Numbered from the stretch's first letter, positions 33,924-47,600 are shown. The stretch: 64,000 bases of DNA from Rhodeus uyekii (GCA_037043235.1 JAWRVZ010000562.1:62001-126000), one strand, 5' to 3'. Numbers and translations are program-made. Notes: generated by a model from the sequence alone, not told the origin.

Positions 33924-34100
33924 CAGTGGTCCCCAACTCCCGGTCCGTGAAACAAATGGTCCGTGAGCGGCTACAAGCGGCTGTGGTGCTGTAGCTTTGG
34001 CGGTGAGGAGGTGTGTTTCGCTTCCCCGTCAGAAGTTCAGCGGAGTATAAACAAGTCATGAGGTAGTGAACCAAAAATCGCTGTTTCGAATCTCGGTAAC
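33924..34100 (+). mobile_element. truncated hAT-like element (CAGTGGTCCCCAAC family)
   Basis: Starts CAGTGGTCCCCAACTCCCGG, then GTGAGCGGCTACAAGCGGCT. There is no right terminus of its own and no TSD. The left end matches the family of the 136-bp MITE at 34980 and the fragment at 49728. Confidence 0.65.
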
Positions 34101-34971
34101 AGGTGTTGTATGGCTGGCTTCCTTAAACATTTTTCTGTATTCTGTACGGGCTGTATTACTAACTGTATTACTCTTCTCTACTGTGCATTAATTATATTAA
34201 TTATAATATTTAATATTTTTCCCCCCAATGATGGGTGGGTGTTTGCAGGTTCTGGGTGTGTGTTGTGTGAAAAGGAAGCGCGTGTTAATGAATGCACGCG
34301 ATGGGGAGTCATATTTCCGGTAAACCTGCTATATAGAGTGTGCCCGTATGACCTCACGCGCACCAGTCGTCACCATATTGGTAGACAAACAAAAGAGCTG
34401 AGTAAAGAGATATCCGGATCTACATTGGATAAAAACCATCCCACGACACTCAGACGATGCTAGTAATGGTCTGACACCCATAAAGCGCTGCAATTATAAA
34501 ACATTATATCCATGTATATTATGTGACTGCTTAAAGGTGGTATCCAACAGTTTGCCGATAATATATGTAACAATACCTGACGTCTGTTTGGGGTTTTTGA
34601 GTGTATTTTCTGTAGAAAAACATCATACTTTAATCTTAGCTTTTCATACAGGTGTAGGACATCAATAAACAGCATTTTGCAAGATCTGTTCAGGTAACAA
34701 AAGTTTATAAAGATGTTAAATGAAAATATTTTTGGTCCAAACTGTTGGATACCAACTTTAAAATATACGCAGCGAGAAATCTGCAAGTAAAATTAAATCA
34801 GATGCAACAGTGAAAGAAAGTAAGTAGGAATGCTTCTATTTTTTTTATAAACTGTATTGCTTATGAAAACCATTTCATCTACCTTGGCAGTTGTTACACA
34901 TCTGTCATTGATGACACAGGACACCACTTCTCGCACCCAGCCACACACTAGCTGATTCTAAGCGTCAAGTC
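34101..34971. other. no recognisable gene
   Basis: AT-rich with short chance frames. No splice-bordered exon seen. Confidence 0.4.
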
Positions 34972-34979
34972 CTTTGTAA

Positions 34980-35115
34980 CAGTGGTCCGCGGCCCGGTAC
35001 CGGTCCGTGAGCGCACCACCTGCGCACAAAATTACCGGTCCAAATTACCAAAATTACCAAATTACCAAAATTAACGTTTACCGGTCCGCGGCACAAAAAA
35101 AGTTGGGGACCACTG
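34980..35115 (+). mobile_element. hAT MITE (136 bp) with 8-bp TSD
   Basis: Ends CAGTGGTCCGCGGCCCGG and GTTGGGGACCACTG. Duplication CTTTGTAA at 34972-34979 and 35116-35123. Interior has short AAATTACC repeats. A very small internally deleted derivative. Confidence 0.93.
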
Positions 35116-35123
35116 CTTTGTAA

Positions 35124-35372
35124 CACTGAAGATCTTCGGCTGTATAAGGACTAGGGGTGAAAATCAGATAGTTGAGAACATTATTGTATGTTGTGTTCGG
35201 TAGAAGATTGACGTCCGTAGACCAGGTCACAATTTCATAAGGATCCTGTCCCTTTATTAACGCTATTTTTGCCTCGTACCAACTCTATATTTAGTTTCGC
35301 TCTTATGCTCACTTTTCTCCCTAGATTTACATAAACATTTTTTTTTTCTGCGATAACACTGGCTTTAACTTC
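35124..35372. other. no recognisable feature
   Basis: Short interval between the hAT MITE and the promoter candidate. Nothing supported. Confidence 0.4.
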
Positions 35373-35936
35373 ACTTCCGCCATGACATCGATTAGAGGTT
35401 GTCCACCAAGATGGCGGCTGTCGTAAAACTACGTCACGATCGGGGTGCTCTATAGCCTCGGTAATTACCTACTAGCACCAACAGGGGGAAACCTCCGCTG
35501 TAGCGTCGGTAATTAATAACATTAAAATAGACCCAAAACAGCTTTAATAACATGAAAAGACACCAAACAAAGCTGTTGTTAACACAGTTTCAAGTTTATT
35601 TAAAGCACCATTCACCAATCACGGATAATTACACAAGCGTACTCAGGAAGATCGGAAACATGTTTGTGCTCCGAAACTGGTTATGATAGGCAAATTCTTG
35701 CAGATATGACGGAAACAATGCATGACTAGTTGACGCAATCTACCTGTTGTCCGAGGGCGGAAGTAGCGGACCGATAGAGCCATATGCAGCCATCAAAAGA
35801 GCCATAGGTTCCATAGGTTCTGAACATTTGCTTCCGCTTTGGAATGACATTCCTTCTCTGATGACATCAGTTTGACAGCTTGGGTTGAATAGCTTTAACC
35901 CCTCGCCCCTCCACCTTTCAGTCTTCTATGAGCAAG
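35373..35936 (+). promoter_or_regulatory. tmem19: candidate promoter and 5' non-coding exon of tmem19
   Basis: Housekeeping-type motifs cluster here: ETS-like ACTTCCGC (35373), GCGGAAGTAG (35757) and CTTCCGC (35831), and a YY1-like AAGATGGCGGC at 35408-35418. A good splice donor (CAAG-GTATGA, exon end about 35936) lies 372 bp before the acceptor of the first coding exon at 36308. TMEM19 in other vertebrates begins with a non-coding exon; that is recalled, not shown. The motifs are seen; the promoter role and the exon are inference. Confidence 0.35.
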
Positions 35937-36322
35937 GTATGAAGAGGAGGTTGCTGAAGTAAAACCTCTCCCTTTATTTAATATTCCATTATAATTGGAA
36001 ATATGTCAAAACACTGAAATAAAGTTGGTTGCAACTTTTGGATGATGGTGATTAGTTAAATTATTGGGTAAAAATGAGTGTAGTAATTAATATTTAGACT
36101 AATTAAATTAACTTTAGACTTAATTTAAACTTAAACTACGGTAACTTAAATTAGTAAGATAGATTTTTGTAAAGGGAAGGTAGCTAGGGTTGATTTTAAT
36201 TGATTTTAATCAATTTCAACAGTTGATTTTAACAATAATTGTAATCCTGGGAAAATAATAAGCAATGTTTGGTTGACATTTCACTCTTCTATTTTATTTT
36301 CTCCATAGCTTTGCACTCCTCA

Positions 36323-36458
36323 ATGAACCTGCAATTTGAGGATGGTATATTCATGAAAGATTACATCAAGATGATGGCGTATATGATCGTGTTGTGTTTC
36401 ACACTGGCGGTTTCATTATCGTTCTGGGTCCTGTCTATAACAGCCAGCACTTACTACG
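36323..36458 (+). CDS. tmem19: tmem19 first coding exon
   Basis: The acceptor CTCCATAG ends at 36308, and the ATG at 36323 follows a 14-base untranslated lead. It encodes MNLQFEDGIFMKDYIKMMAY and the first membrane segment, ending in ...TASTYY plus one base (donor G-GTGAGAG at 36459). An in-frame upstream ATG at 36269 lies before the acceptor, in the intron, so it is not the start. Confidence 0.92.
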
Positions 36459-37409
36459 GTGAGAGCTAACTTTCTTATGCTATACAGTTACTTAGTCATA
36501 TTTGAATACGATAAGGGCTGTGTGGGAAAGCACCCTTGTTGCCAAGCCTGTCAGAGTTTATGTATGAAGGAACCTCCAATATAAACTGGTTTCATACACC
36601 TTAGCCTCACAAATAGTCATCTAAAATAAATTAAACTTAGAAACTTTGATAATTTAACTTTATAGACAGCCAAGATTTCAAGGTTACATTTCTTATCTCA
36701 ATTAAATTGATAAAAGTGGACATTTATGAATTATTCTTTCCACCATGTATTACACCTGAACCATTCACCATGTTTTACGCACGCATTAATTTACTGCATT
36801 AAAAAAAAAATTTTTTTGCGGCAAAATTTGACTGTATCATTAATTATTGTGTGTTACTGTGCACATAAAGAACACCTTTTTTCACTTAGTTTTTTTTTTG
36901 GGGGGATTAATTAATTAAAATATTTGTGACAATTGACAAAATATGACAACAGTTTGACAGAGAATATATAATGTTAAATGCAGTGATTACAGTGTGTATT
37001 TCTACAAAGTACTAAGTCAAGTTTATTTATTTTAAGCATTTGTGTGCTTTTTGTCATTAATGATTGGATTTGAAAGCAAATTGAAATTATCACATTCCTG
37101 GAAATATCATGGAATCTAAAAAGTGTCATTTTCAGGCCTAGAAATATCCTGACAATTAACTACTTTTTTGAGGATTCTGACTTTTCAAATGCTATTATAT
37201 ATAAAACTGTGTTTTGCAGGTACTCTGCAGCCAGTATCACCAGGGCGGTGGCTGTTCTCAGTGCTGGTCCCTCTCTTCATCACATTTCGAGCCTTTAAAC
37301 GTAGGAGTCTTGATCATGGTGGTGCCATAGGAGGTGAGGAATATATTTAGGGCCCAAGCCCTGAATACTTATTAGAAAATACTAAATACCTTGTGACCAT
37401 AGGCGGAGT

Positions 37410-37446
<37 letters not shown>

Positions 37447-40400
37447 GTGCTTTGAATATTTATTTATTACAGAATTCATATTTTCTCGTTTTATTTGTCT
37501 TATCTTATTTGTTCTGTCAGGGTTCGTAGCTGTCATTGAAAACTGGAAAAGTCAGGGAATTTTTTAGTGTCTTGAAAAATCATTGAAATGTCATGGAAAA
37601 TTGTAATTTGTCAAGAAAGTCATTGAAATGTCATTAAATTTGTCTTTCGTCTCTATTTATTTTTTCACTTCGTTCTTTTTTCTTTTTTTCTTTACTTAAA
37701 TCCATCCGAAATCTTTTTATTTCTCAACGGTCGGCACTTCCGCGTTTGTAAATTGACGAATGACAGTCAGCGCCGCCTGTGAGAAGCGCGGAGAACCTCA
37801 TTCAGCAGTTGCAAATAAGCTTAAATGCTCGCTGAATAGTCCTGTCTAGTGATGTTACGTCTGACACCGACGCTCCGAAGCTTCAAACTCGAACGGCCCT
37901 TGCAATGAACCACTGCTTCGGAGCTTATGTCATTACGTCACTAGTCACGTGAAAATGACGTTTGAAGCAAACGCACTGCTTCACTCCGGCAGTGAGCCAC
38001 CTGACTGCTCTGACAGCCCGATCAGTGTTGACGGTGTAAAATGCCTGCTGCTCGGTCCAACGACGGTTTCCGAGGAGCGGGTGAAGGATCACTGCGCGTT
38101 CGGTCTTCTCAGTCTCGGCGAATATTCACTCGCTTATAATCTGACTCCATGTTTAAATATGACCACGAGTTGATTTTAGAAAGCCAATTGGTCGTCGGTC
38201 ATTAGTATAATAATTTGGTAAATATACATTGGATTATTCTATCGAACTCGTTACTCTCATTACGCTCGTTCATTCGGGTCTCAGTGTCGCTCAGAGTCTC
38301 ACGCCGGCCGGTTTCGTGGATCTCACGGTCACAAACTCTCCAGTCCGACAGTAATCAGAGGTTATGGCTAAAGTTATTTAATAGACCGCCCATGCTTGTC
38401 ATGATTTAAATAACTGTTTAGTTTAGCCCCCTACAGCCGCCTATATAACAACTTAATTCAGGTCCACACAATATCCAGAGGTTATGGCCAGAACCTTTAA
38501 ATAATGCTGCGCCAATGCTCGCTATTATCATAATAGGTTTTCACCCAGCCCCCTATAGTTATTAATATAACTACATAACAACTTAAATAAAGTGGAAGCG
38601 AGAATCAGAGGTTAAGCCAGAACCATTATCTCAATAGTTGTTTGATCTGGCGCCCTATAGTTTGTGCGACTGCATAACAACTTAATTAAAGTCGAGCAGT
38701 TAACCAGAAATCTAGAATCTCGCCTGACGTGCCCAATGCTCCATCTAACCCGAGATCTAGTATGTATTTAACCCTGGACGCAGATTTGCGGTAACAGAGG
38801 ATGCAACGTAATCTACTAAAGGTAATAATTTAGAAGTAAGACAGAGTAAATCAAACGTAACAATTTATTAACATTCAGGTAAATGTATTGTGCCAATTAC
38901 ATAGTCGAATTAAAAGATAATCAATACCAACATCGAATGCTCAGAAACAGAGTAAAGATGCATACCTGAACTTTGGAAAATACGTAATGCTAAGTGTCCG
39001 AAGGCACTCAACATTACGGGCTAATCTTGGTTCTAATTTGCCTTGATGAACTCATAATGCGGAGTGTCTGTTTGGGACACTCAGCATCGTGAATGAATCT
39101 GGCCACCACAAGAGAGAGAAGCCATGAGCATTCTGATACATTTCCTTAAATACCCAGGCCAGGACAGGAACTTCTTTGAAGTGTTAAACATAACAATGGA
39201 CCTTTTGGTTAATTAGCATTGAAGACCTTGGGAGGGGCAAGCCCATCCCAAATAAGCCAAACATTTCTAACTCTTTAACATTTAACACCCGTGGTTTGCT
39301 TCTTATGGGAGTAAGACCTTTGTACCAGTCACACTTAGACATTTCAATTGATACCAAACATGTATAGCTTTGTATGATAATTCTTCACATTAAACCATGT
39401 ATTCTGTTGAGTGAGTTTCAGGCCCTTTGGAGAGAAGAAGTGGGGGGAAACATATTGAAATGCAAGAGTGAGATTGGGCTGTTGTGCCCAGCAGGTTGTG
39501 TCTCTGAGGGATGCGGATTAAGACGATATGTCACAGCATGATGCGTCTCGTGAACAGTTTTGTGTGAATAGTCTCGGCCAATCTGGTCCACCTTACAACG
39601 GGTTTGAAACCGGACGGCTGTATTTCTTATAAAAGTGAAACCAAACCATGGGTTGTAGTAGACGGTGTTTGCATTGGCGTTATTGTTAAGGAGAGTGGAT
39701 TGAGTCTATTTTAGTGTTGGATATTCAAAGCAATGTATCCTCATTTATATCAGCTTTCTAAACAGTTTTTGTGTAGCTACTCCTGCATCATCTGTTCCAT
39801 GCAAGAGGGTATTCTCTAAAGCTTCTGATTTTTTTTTTAAAAGAATTTGCCTTTCACCAAAGACTGTGGTGAAAATAATATTTCTGAATAAAAACCATAC
39901 CGTTTAATGAACACTTTGTCTAAGCCTTCTGAATGTACCCAAAGCACACCCTCTATAAGGTTTCAGAGATTACGTGAATGGGAGGACTTCCCAAATGGGA
40001 ATGTGCATTTTGATGCACATTTGATTTTTTTTTTCCACTTTTGACCCCACCAGATATGCAGCTTGGGATCATTTTGATTCAGGAGAATTTAGTAAAAATG
40101 GTCAAATTTTGCAAGAACAAAGATAAATATTGTCAATTGTATTTTAAATATAAAATGGCTTTAACTTAATTTTAGTTTATTTTCAAGTGTCAAATAAGGA
40201 TTTATTTTACTAAGTACTAAAGTTCTCTGAATAAAAGATAGGACAATCTGATTATGACCCCTTGGAAATTGTAAACAAGGGTTAGATGACCCCTGGTTTT
40301 CAAAAGCTATTGAAATCCATGGATGGGACTTCAGACTGTTTTATGTGTTACTAATTATTTGTATTGTAGTGTACGCTATTTTTCAAGGGACTATCAGTCT

Positions 40401-41559
40401 GGTGTGTTGAATGTGTTTGTTCCTGTTCTGGTTTTTGCCACTTAATTGAATTGCAGTGTAATTCCATACACATTTTTATGGGACTTGGCAGACTGTTTTG
40501 CCCATTGCTGTAGACTGCTTTTGTTTTTAAATGCGTTTCTTCTTGTTTTGATACAGGTACGTGTATCATATTTTTTGACTGTACAAAATCAAGTACCAAA
40601 AATCATTAAAATGTCATTGAGAATTATAACTTTGTCATTGAAAAGTCATGGAATTTTTTTGAACTGATGTGCTATGAACCCTGTCTGTGTATAGAATGAA
40701 TAAGATATTGTTAATTAATTTTTAATTACTGTAATTTTTTTATTACTGTAGCTTTATTACATTTTTCCCGCGATTTGCGAATCTCAAAGTATCGCGGTAC
40801 GTGTGTGGACGCTCTTCTTCTTTTACGCACTGAATAAACAAAATTAACGTTCGTCGTTTTTTTAAATAAATCCACTACTAAAAGTGTCAAATCTATCAGA
40901 AGAGAAGACAGTGGACATCTTCGGAAAAAGAGGCGGCTTCTTCTGCATTAGGTAAGATATTGTAATGTCTGAAGTAGTTCTATGACAGGTCAAGGGAGGC
41001 TCTGTTTATGATCTTTAATCGGAACGAAGAAGAACACACTATAACAAGCGCACCCGCGTTGCGCGTGACCCTGGTTCTTGCACTGAACAAGAGCAGCAGA
41101 TATGAAGTTCAGATAACCATCCCTTCATCATTTGACTTGTACGATCACACCGGTGTTCATGTGTCACGTGATCAACCACTAAATTCACACGTGCTTTCAC
41201 GCAATATCTGGCACTGATCCAAAAAAAGACGCGCTCAGAGCTTGTCATTTATCACAACAATTCAGTGTTTTCAACCACATAAGGTTTCTTTTAGGCTTCA
41301 ACAAGTTGGTGACTATTTTGAATTAAAAGAAAAAACTAAATAAATGTTATCTATTATACAGCGCTTTTAGTGACTGCGGTATGTCACATGACAAGCATGA
41401 CGCTTTGCCATGGAAACAATGAGGCGAAATTTCCAAAATGGGGGGAGGGGGGGCGCGCAAAATGTTTACCTCTTCCTAGGGGGGCGTGACAGAAAATAAT
41501 TGAGAAGCACTGGTATAAAGTCATTGTTCATTGTAAATGTATTTTATATGTAGAATGTA

Positions 41560-41639
<80 letters not shown>

Positions 41640-44600
41640 ATAAAAAAATTCTGAGCTCCTGGTCTGCTGGCCTGGTTGGTGCCCCCCCAAACACAAAAGT
41701 GAAACTCCGCCTATGCTTGTGACATCTAAGCCTCATACTCATTGGCCAAAAAGTCGCTAAATGTCGCTAGGTGACGTCATGCGTAAATTAGCATATTTGT
41801 GAGGTCATCACGCTGTATTAGATTGCATACTTGCGTTCTGCCTGCCTAATGTGCTTTCTCAACAAGTATGGCCGCGTATTATCACCAATAAACAGCTTTA
41901 ATCAGCCTTGGAATTCAGGGTTTGATTCCCACTCCTCATAGTATTTTTGGGTGTACACTTTTGACTGAGACATAAGCAAGCCATCTAGTTAGCTTTTGTC
42001 ACAGAGAGCCCAATGCTTTTTCCCGGTCGAACGTGACCAAAAGGTTTTAAAGCACTGTTCATGGCTCCTGTCATTTAATAGGAACCTTGTTAAATTGCGC
42101 GAGAGGTTCTGTTAAAAATAAATTGTGATTGTAAACACAGAACATGTGGAAGTCAAAAGAGCAGTCAAAGGTTGGGGTCGGGTTGGCCACCCCTGCTCTA
42201 GGACGAGATACAGTTTAAATTTTGGCTCAGAAGAGGAATAATAATACAGTGGAATACACTTATATCAACCTCGGTTATATATTTTCTTATTGGTTATGTC
42301 AATTCTTTTGTCGCCGAACCCTGATATCTCGAGCACAAAAGAGAGACAAAGTCGCCACTTTACATTGGTTGATCTCGATCCCCGTGACTGATAATTGTAC
42401 CGAGTTTGCGTTGCACGTGCATCAGTCTGTATAGTCGCTGACTCCAATGATGTTTCACTCTCACTCTTGCGGTGCAGTGCCGTGCCGCCGCAAAACCATA
42501 GTAACCGCATGTGCAATACTTTTCAGAACTGTCAGAGCGAAATGACTGTGTTATGAGCGAATGGGTTTGTGTGTTGTGACTGTGTTTACGCTGTGAGCAA
42601 AATTGTGTTTGCAATGTTGGAGAATATAATTAAAGGTTTGTATTGAGAATCGAAGGTGATTTTTATCGTATACTGGTAAATCTTGCACTGGCTGCCAGAG
42701 TGGATGACGACTTTATAGATGGGTTTCACACTCTTCTCAAACATGAAAAGAGTGTAAGAACAAACCAGGAAAAAGAAAACACTCTGACAAACATCACAAA
42801 TAAAAGAAGGAAAGTAGAAACAGTAGATTATGCCATATAACAGTCAGCGGTAGATTTGCCATCTCTCTCCTCACTCAAAAACACTCTCCCCGTGCGCGGG
42901 GATATATACACATATACCGTGTATGTACATTTTCATAGCATGCCGATCGCTTCATCATACAAATCGCCATATTGGCTTTTGGTTTTCTCGATCCACGGTT
43001 ATCTCGACGCTTTTTTGTAACCCCCGCGGCCGTCGACATAACCAGGTTCCACTGTAATAATAAGTTTAAACTTAACTAGATGATTAAAGTTCATCAACGA
43101 ACTTTAAAGTTGGCTTGAAAGCCGGGCTAGAAAGTTTGAATTAGTTTTAACAGCTTTTTTGTTAGGTTTAGTTTGAAATGGTGAAAAAAAGTATGATGCT
43201 ATCAAGAACTAACGTGAATTAGCATGTTACTAGCAAGATTTAACGTTAAGTAGCAAGTTGCTAGCAAGATTTGACATTGACTAACAAGGTGTTAGCAAAA
43301 TTTAGTATAAATTAGCATTTTGTTAGCAAAATTTAACGTGAATTAGCATGTCGCTAGCAAGATTTAGCGTGAATTAGCTTGTCCCTAGTGAGATTTAGAA
43401 TTAATTAGCTTGTCGCTAGCAAATTTAACGTTAATTAGCATGTTGGTAGCAAGATTTAACGTTAATTAGCAAGTTGCTAGCAAGATTTAGCGTGAATTAA
43501 CATGTCGCTATCAAGATTTATTGTGAATTAACATGTCGCTAGCGAGATTTAAAGTTAATTAGCATTTCATTAGCAAGTTTTAACGTGAATCTCAATACTT
43601 TTGAGATTAGTATGAATTAGCATGTCGTTAGCTAGATTTAGCTTGAATTAGCATGTCCCTAATGAGAATTAATATGAATTACCATGTCGTTAGCAAACTT
43701 TAACGTGAATTGTCATGTCGCTAGTGAGATTTAACGTCAATTAGCATGTCCCTAGTGAGATTTAGAATGAATTAGCATGTCGTTAGCAAGATTTAATGTT
43801 AATTAGCAAGTCGTTAGCAAGATTTAACATTAATTAGCAATTTGCTAGTAAGATTTAATGTTAATAAGCAAGTTGCTAGTATGATTTAACGTTGACTAGC
43901 ATGTTGCTAGCATGCTTTAGTAAGTTTGCTAGCATGTTTCAAGTTAGTTGCTAGGGTTTGTTAGTGATTGATACACAGTGGATGAAGCTGAAATACTCGA
44001 TTAGAGTCAACGTAACAAAAGTGTTCACCCCCTCATTGAAAGCATAAGAAACCAAATCCAAAGCAAGACATCTTCAGTTCTGAATGTTGTAGAGGCATTG
44101 TGGTTGGTTTATTTCAATCACAATGGTAAGCAGCCTTTCAAGTATCATCACTGGCAGCTGCCGAGCCACTCCCTAACAATCAAACAGACTACCCTAGCAA
44201 CTGTTTAGCCAGACCTTTATCTCTGCTTGAGAACATCGTGCAGACATGGGTAGTGATGGCAAAATGAAGCCCCATGAAGCAGTGAAGCCCTGCGGGGAAA
44301 TGCTTCAACACACACATTGGGGCTTCAAGATGATTCATTTGCTCGACTACCCCATCATGTGGGCAGAAAAATGTATAACATGCTCGGTGCTTGCAATAAA
44401 ATGGTGCGATGTGAATCATGCTCTGAATACAAAAATATTATTTGAAGAGTTTTAACATGAATTGTTTTGTTACTTTTTTTTTGTTTTTGCTTATGCAACA
44501 AGTGGAAATGTTAAATAAGGAGGTAAAATAAAGAGTTTATTCATTTTTATTTAAAAACAAATTTTTCCACTATGGCTTTCAAAATCAAAAAAAATATAAT

Positions 44601-47600
44601 TTATTGAATTGAAAAGTATTGAAATGTGATAATAAAGTGCTCAGCCAAGTCAACCTTCTCAGGTAAATTGAATTACATATGTAAGAGTTAAAAAAAACAA
44701 CTATACAGTAGTGTTATGTTATGTGGGGCTATGAATATAAATGGGCTACCTGAGCCTGGTTCAACCTGGTTGGTTTCCTCGTTGCCATGCAAGACTCTAA
44801 AGTGCCTTAGCATAGTTGAGCTGTTATTATTATAACTTAGCTCCTTGGAACACACCAAATGCTTCAGCTACAAGTATTCAGAAAAGTTGTCACATTTTAT
44901 TTTATTCATTAATGGAATCTATTACATAGTAATTGCAGGTGCCTTACATTCTTAGGTGAGAACAACTCAAAGTGCTCCCAAACAGGGGAAAATCTCCTCT
45001 TTCTTGCTGGTTCCATCGCAAAAAAAAAACTCGAATCGAATGCCAAAAACAGCGCAATAAAGGGACCCAAAAACACAAAAAGCGAGGGACAATACATAGT
45101 GTTTCACTGCCGCTTTTATTTCGAGCTGCACTCAAACCTAGCGAATCCTTTCCTGAAGCAGTCACGTGGTACACCCGCTACGCGGGGCTTCAAACGTCAG
45201 CACTTACGTCAGCAACACGCGCATCGACCCGCGGTTCATGAACCACTCATCTAGATTACTCGGCACACGCTTCAGGGAGTCGAACCTAAAAGCACATCAC
45301 TAGACATGGGATTCAGGCCTTGAAATTCACGACGGCCGTCGTGCCTTTCGTGTTTGCCGAACTGCCCCTATCATTTTTATGAAATCGACGGCAACGTATT
45401 GGTGGGGGTGCTGTGCGGTCGTCCTATCGGGGCTTGTGGAGCGGGAGCGGGTCAGAGCCGCTAAGTTGGCAACTGAAACGTTTTTATTTTCGGGAGCTTC
45501 TGGGATGGTAATAAACGTCGATCGCGATCGACCGGATGGCAACCAAAGATCGACGGGTTGGCGACCATTGCTCTATAAAATTAATACCTTGTTAAACCAG
45601 TTATCTCTTCAAATCCCTATTATGAGGCTATATGTTATGTATAATTTAGGCATGTTTAGAATATACACTTAGCAATAGACTATTTTAGTTCCCCTCTTTC
45701 CACAACAAATCAGAACAGAACAAGAATGAAAAATAGGCTATACGCAGCTCTAAATAAGTAACCGAAACTTAAAGTAACCGGCGTTGGGCTCAAGTAGCCT
45801 AAATCTCTCATTTGGCATGAATCCAGATGTTTCCATATTCCCGATATATTTGGTTGCTAAACTGATTCAATGTGTTCCTTGAATGCATATGCAAATGCAT
45901 AAATGTAAATGTAAACTGTTATTTATTATGTAAGTTAGGCTTTGTACTGTATTTCTTGTATACAGTGTTATGTTGTATTGTTACTGCTGAAAGTTATGAT
46001 ATGAAGTTATGTTCAGAAAAATTACTTTTAACAATAAATCTTCCTTTAAAAAGAGCTATTTCTCGTAGTATGTTAACTATTCAACTCTGTACCAATCACA
46101 AGAAAAGTGTTAAATCATCATAGATAATTATGTTTGGCATTCTATAGGGTGTAACGTCAATATCACAGAAAATTCATTTAAGAGTATGAAACGGACAACA
46201 TAAAAAGTACCGTATTTATTTGAGTATAACGCACGCACGTGTATAACGTCAATTCACCCCTAATTTTCGATTAAAAATCTGTATAAAATTTTGTTTCACA
46301 CCAAGCATTGTAATTGACAAAAAAACGTTTATTGTATAACATATACAGTAATACCTCGGTTTATGAGTTTAATTCGTTCCAAGAGCGAGCTCGTAAACCA
46401 AAATGCTCGTACACCAAAACAAATGTCCCCATAGGAATGCACTAAAAATCAGTTTATTCGTTCCACACCACCACAAATGCCCATTTTAAATATTTTTGGG
46501 GTTTTACCCTATTAATTGCAGTTAAAATTATAACCATTAAGATCTCATATAAATACTAATTAATAATTGACAATTAAACTCTAAAAACACTTGACAATTT
46601 ACTGTAATGCACTTCAGCTGAGGAGGGAGGAGGGGGGAGCGGGGAAAGCAAAGATTCAAGTGCAAATGAGTTAATTTTTATAATAGTGCAGAAAACAAAT
46701 GAAGTGATAATCCAGAGTGAAAGTCTGAGACGGGGAGCCGCGAACGAACGAACGAATTCGCGGGAGCCTCGAACAAAGAAGAAAGGAATTCGCGGGAGCC
46801 GCAAAGGAACGAACGAATCTGCGGGAGCTGCGAAGGAACGAACAAATTTGCGGGAACCGGAAATGAAAGCAGGGAGATAGGCAGAAGATATGGGAATCAG
46901 GTGCTCACTGACCACACACATACATACAGACTCAGGCAGAACTAGGAGACAATGAATTCATGAACTGTGACAGTTACTGCTTAGAGGTACTGTACGTGTA
47001 TATTTCACTACGTGAACAAAAGCGATCACAATTAATTAATGTTAAACACTTATAAAAGTATCACTGTGGTGAATGATGCAGTCAAACAAAGCAAAGCTGA
47101 GAGAATGAATGAGTTAAGGGGTGATAAAGGGGTTGGAATCGCATGACTGTGTAATGAGTATACCGAAACGTGTGGGCGAGGAAATGAAGCGGCGAGGAGA
47201 CGTTTTTTTCTTCTTCACCCTCGCGTACAGTGAGTGGCTGCAGCCCGTGAAATGCGCAGCGCGAACTCACAATTCGCCGGCGCCCTCAAAGGACCGGCCG
47301 TCAAAACAAACGCCACCCCACCCCAGCCCAGCCCAGCCCTCGTGTATAACGCGCACCCTAACTTTGATTTATTTCTTTGGGTAGAAAATTTTGTGCGTTA
47401 TACTCGAATAAATACGGTAGCAAACATTATGCTAATGTACATAAAACGTAAATTGCCTTAATGCCCTTGTGACGTTTTCAATATTGCCTTTGTGCCCTTA
47501 TTAGACAACAAAAAATGCCTTGGTGCCCTTTAAATTTCTATAATTTCTAAGGCAACTTGGCAGTGCCCTTTTCGCACCGAATTTCAAGGCCTGGGGATTT

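Larger units (their letters stand above)
37518..40683 (+). mobile_element. large TIR element (3166 bp) in tmem19 intron 2
   Basis: Ends CAGGGTTCGTAGC and GCTATGAACCCTG are inverted repeats. Subterminal ATTGAAATGTCAT-type repeats occur at both sides (37590-37640, 40595-40640). The flanks share TCTGT (37513-37517 and 40684-40688), shorter than the 8 bp of a hAT. No transposase was recognised inside. It contains a hAT fragment at 37.85 kb, a tandem repeat at 38.3 kb and a hairpin pair at 39 kb. Confidence 0.7.
45314..47593 (+). mobile_element. hAT-like element (CAGGCCTTGAAATTC termini, 2280 bp) with nested mariner copies
   Basis: Termini CAGGCCTTGAAATTC and GAATTTCAAGGCCTG are perfect inverted repeats. 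GGGATT flanks it on both sides (45308-45313 and 47594-47599). The interior is occupied by element C at 46210-47417, which in turn holds part of element A. A fragment of the right end is at 3004-3133. Confidence 0.75.

Noticed and set aside
36269..36322. Upstream in-frame ATG of the tmem19 first exon
   Set aside because: It lies before the splice acceptor at 36307-36308 in the intron, so it is not in the mature message if that acceptor is used.
43190..43960. Regular 30-bp repeats considered as a CRISPR array
   Set aside because: The units are contiguous, degenerate and lack unique spacers, and the genome is clearly an animal one.
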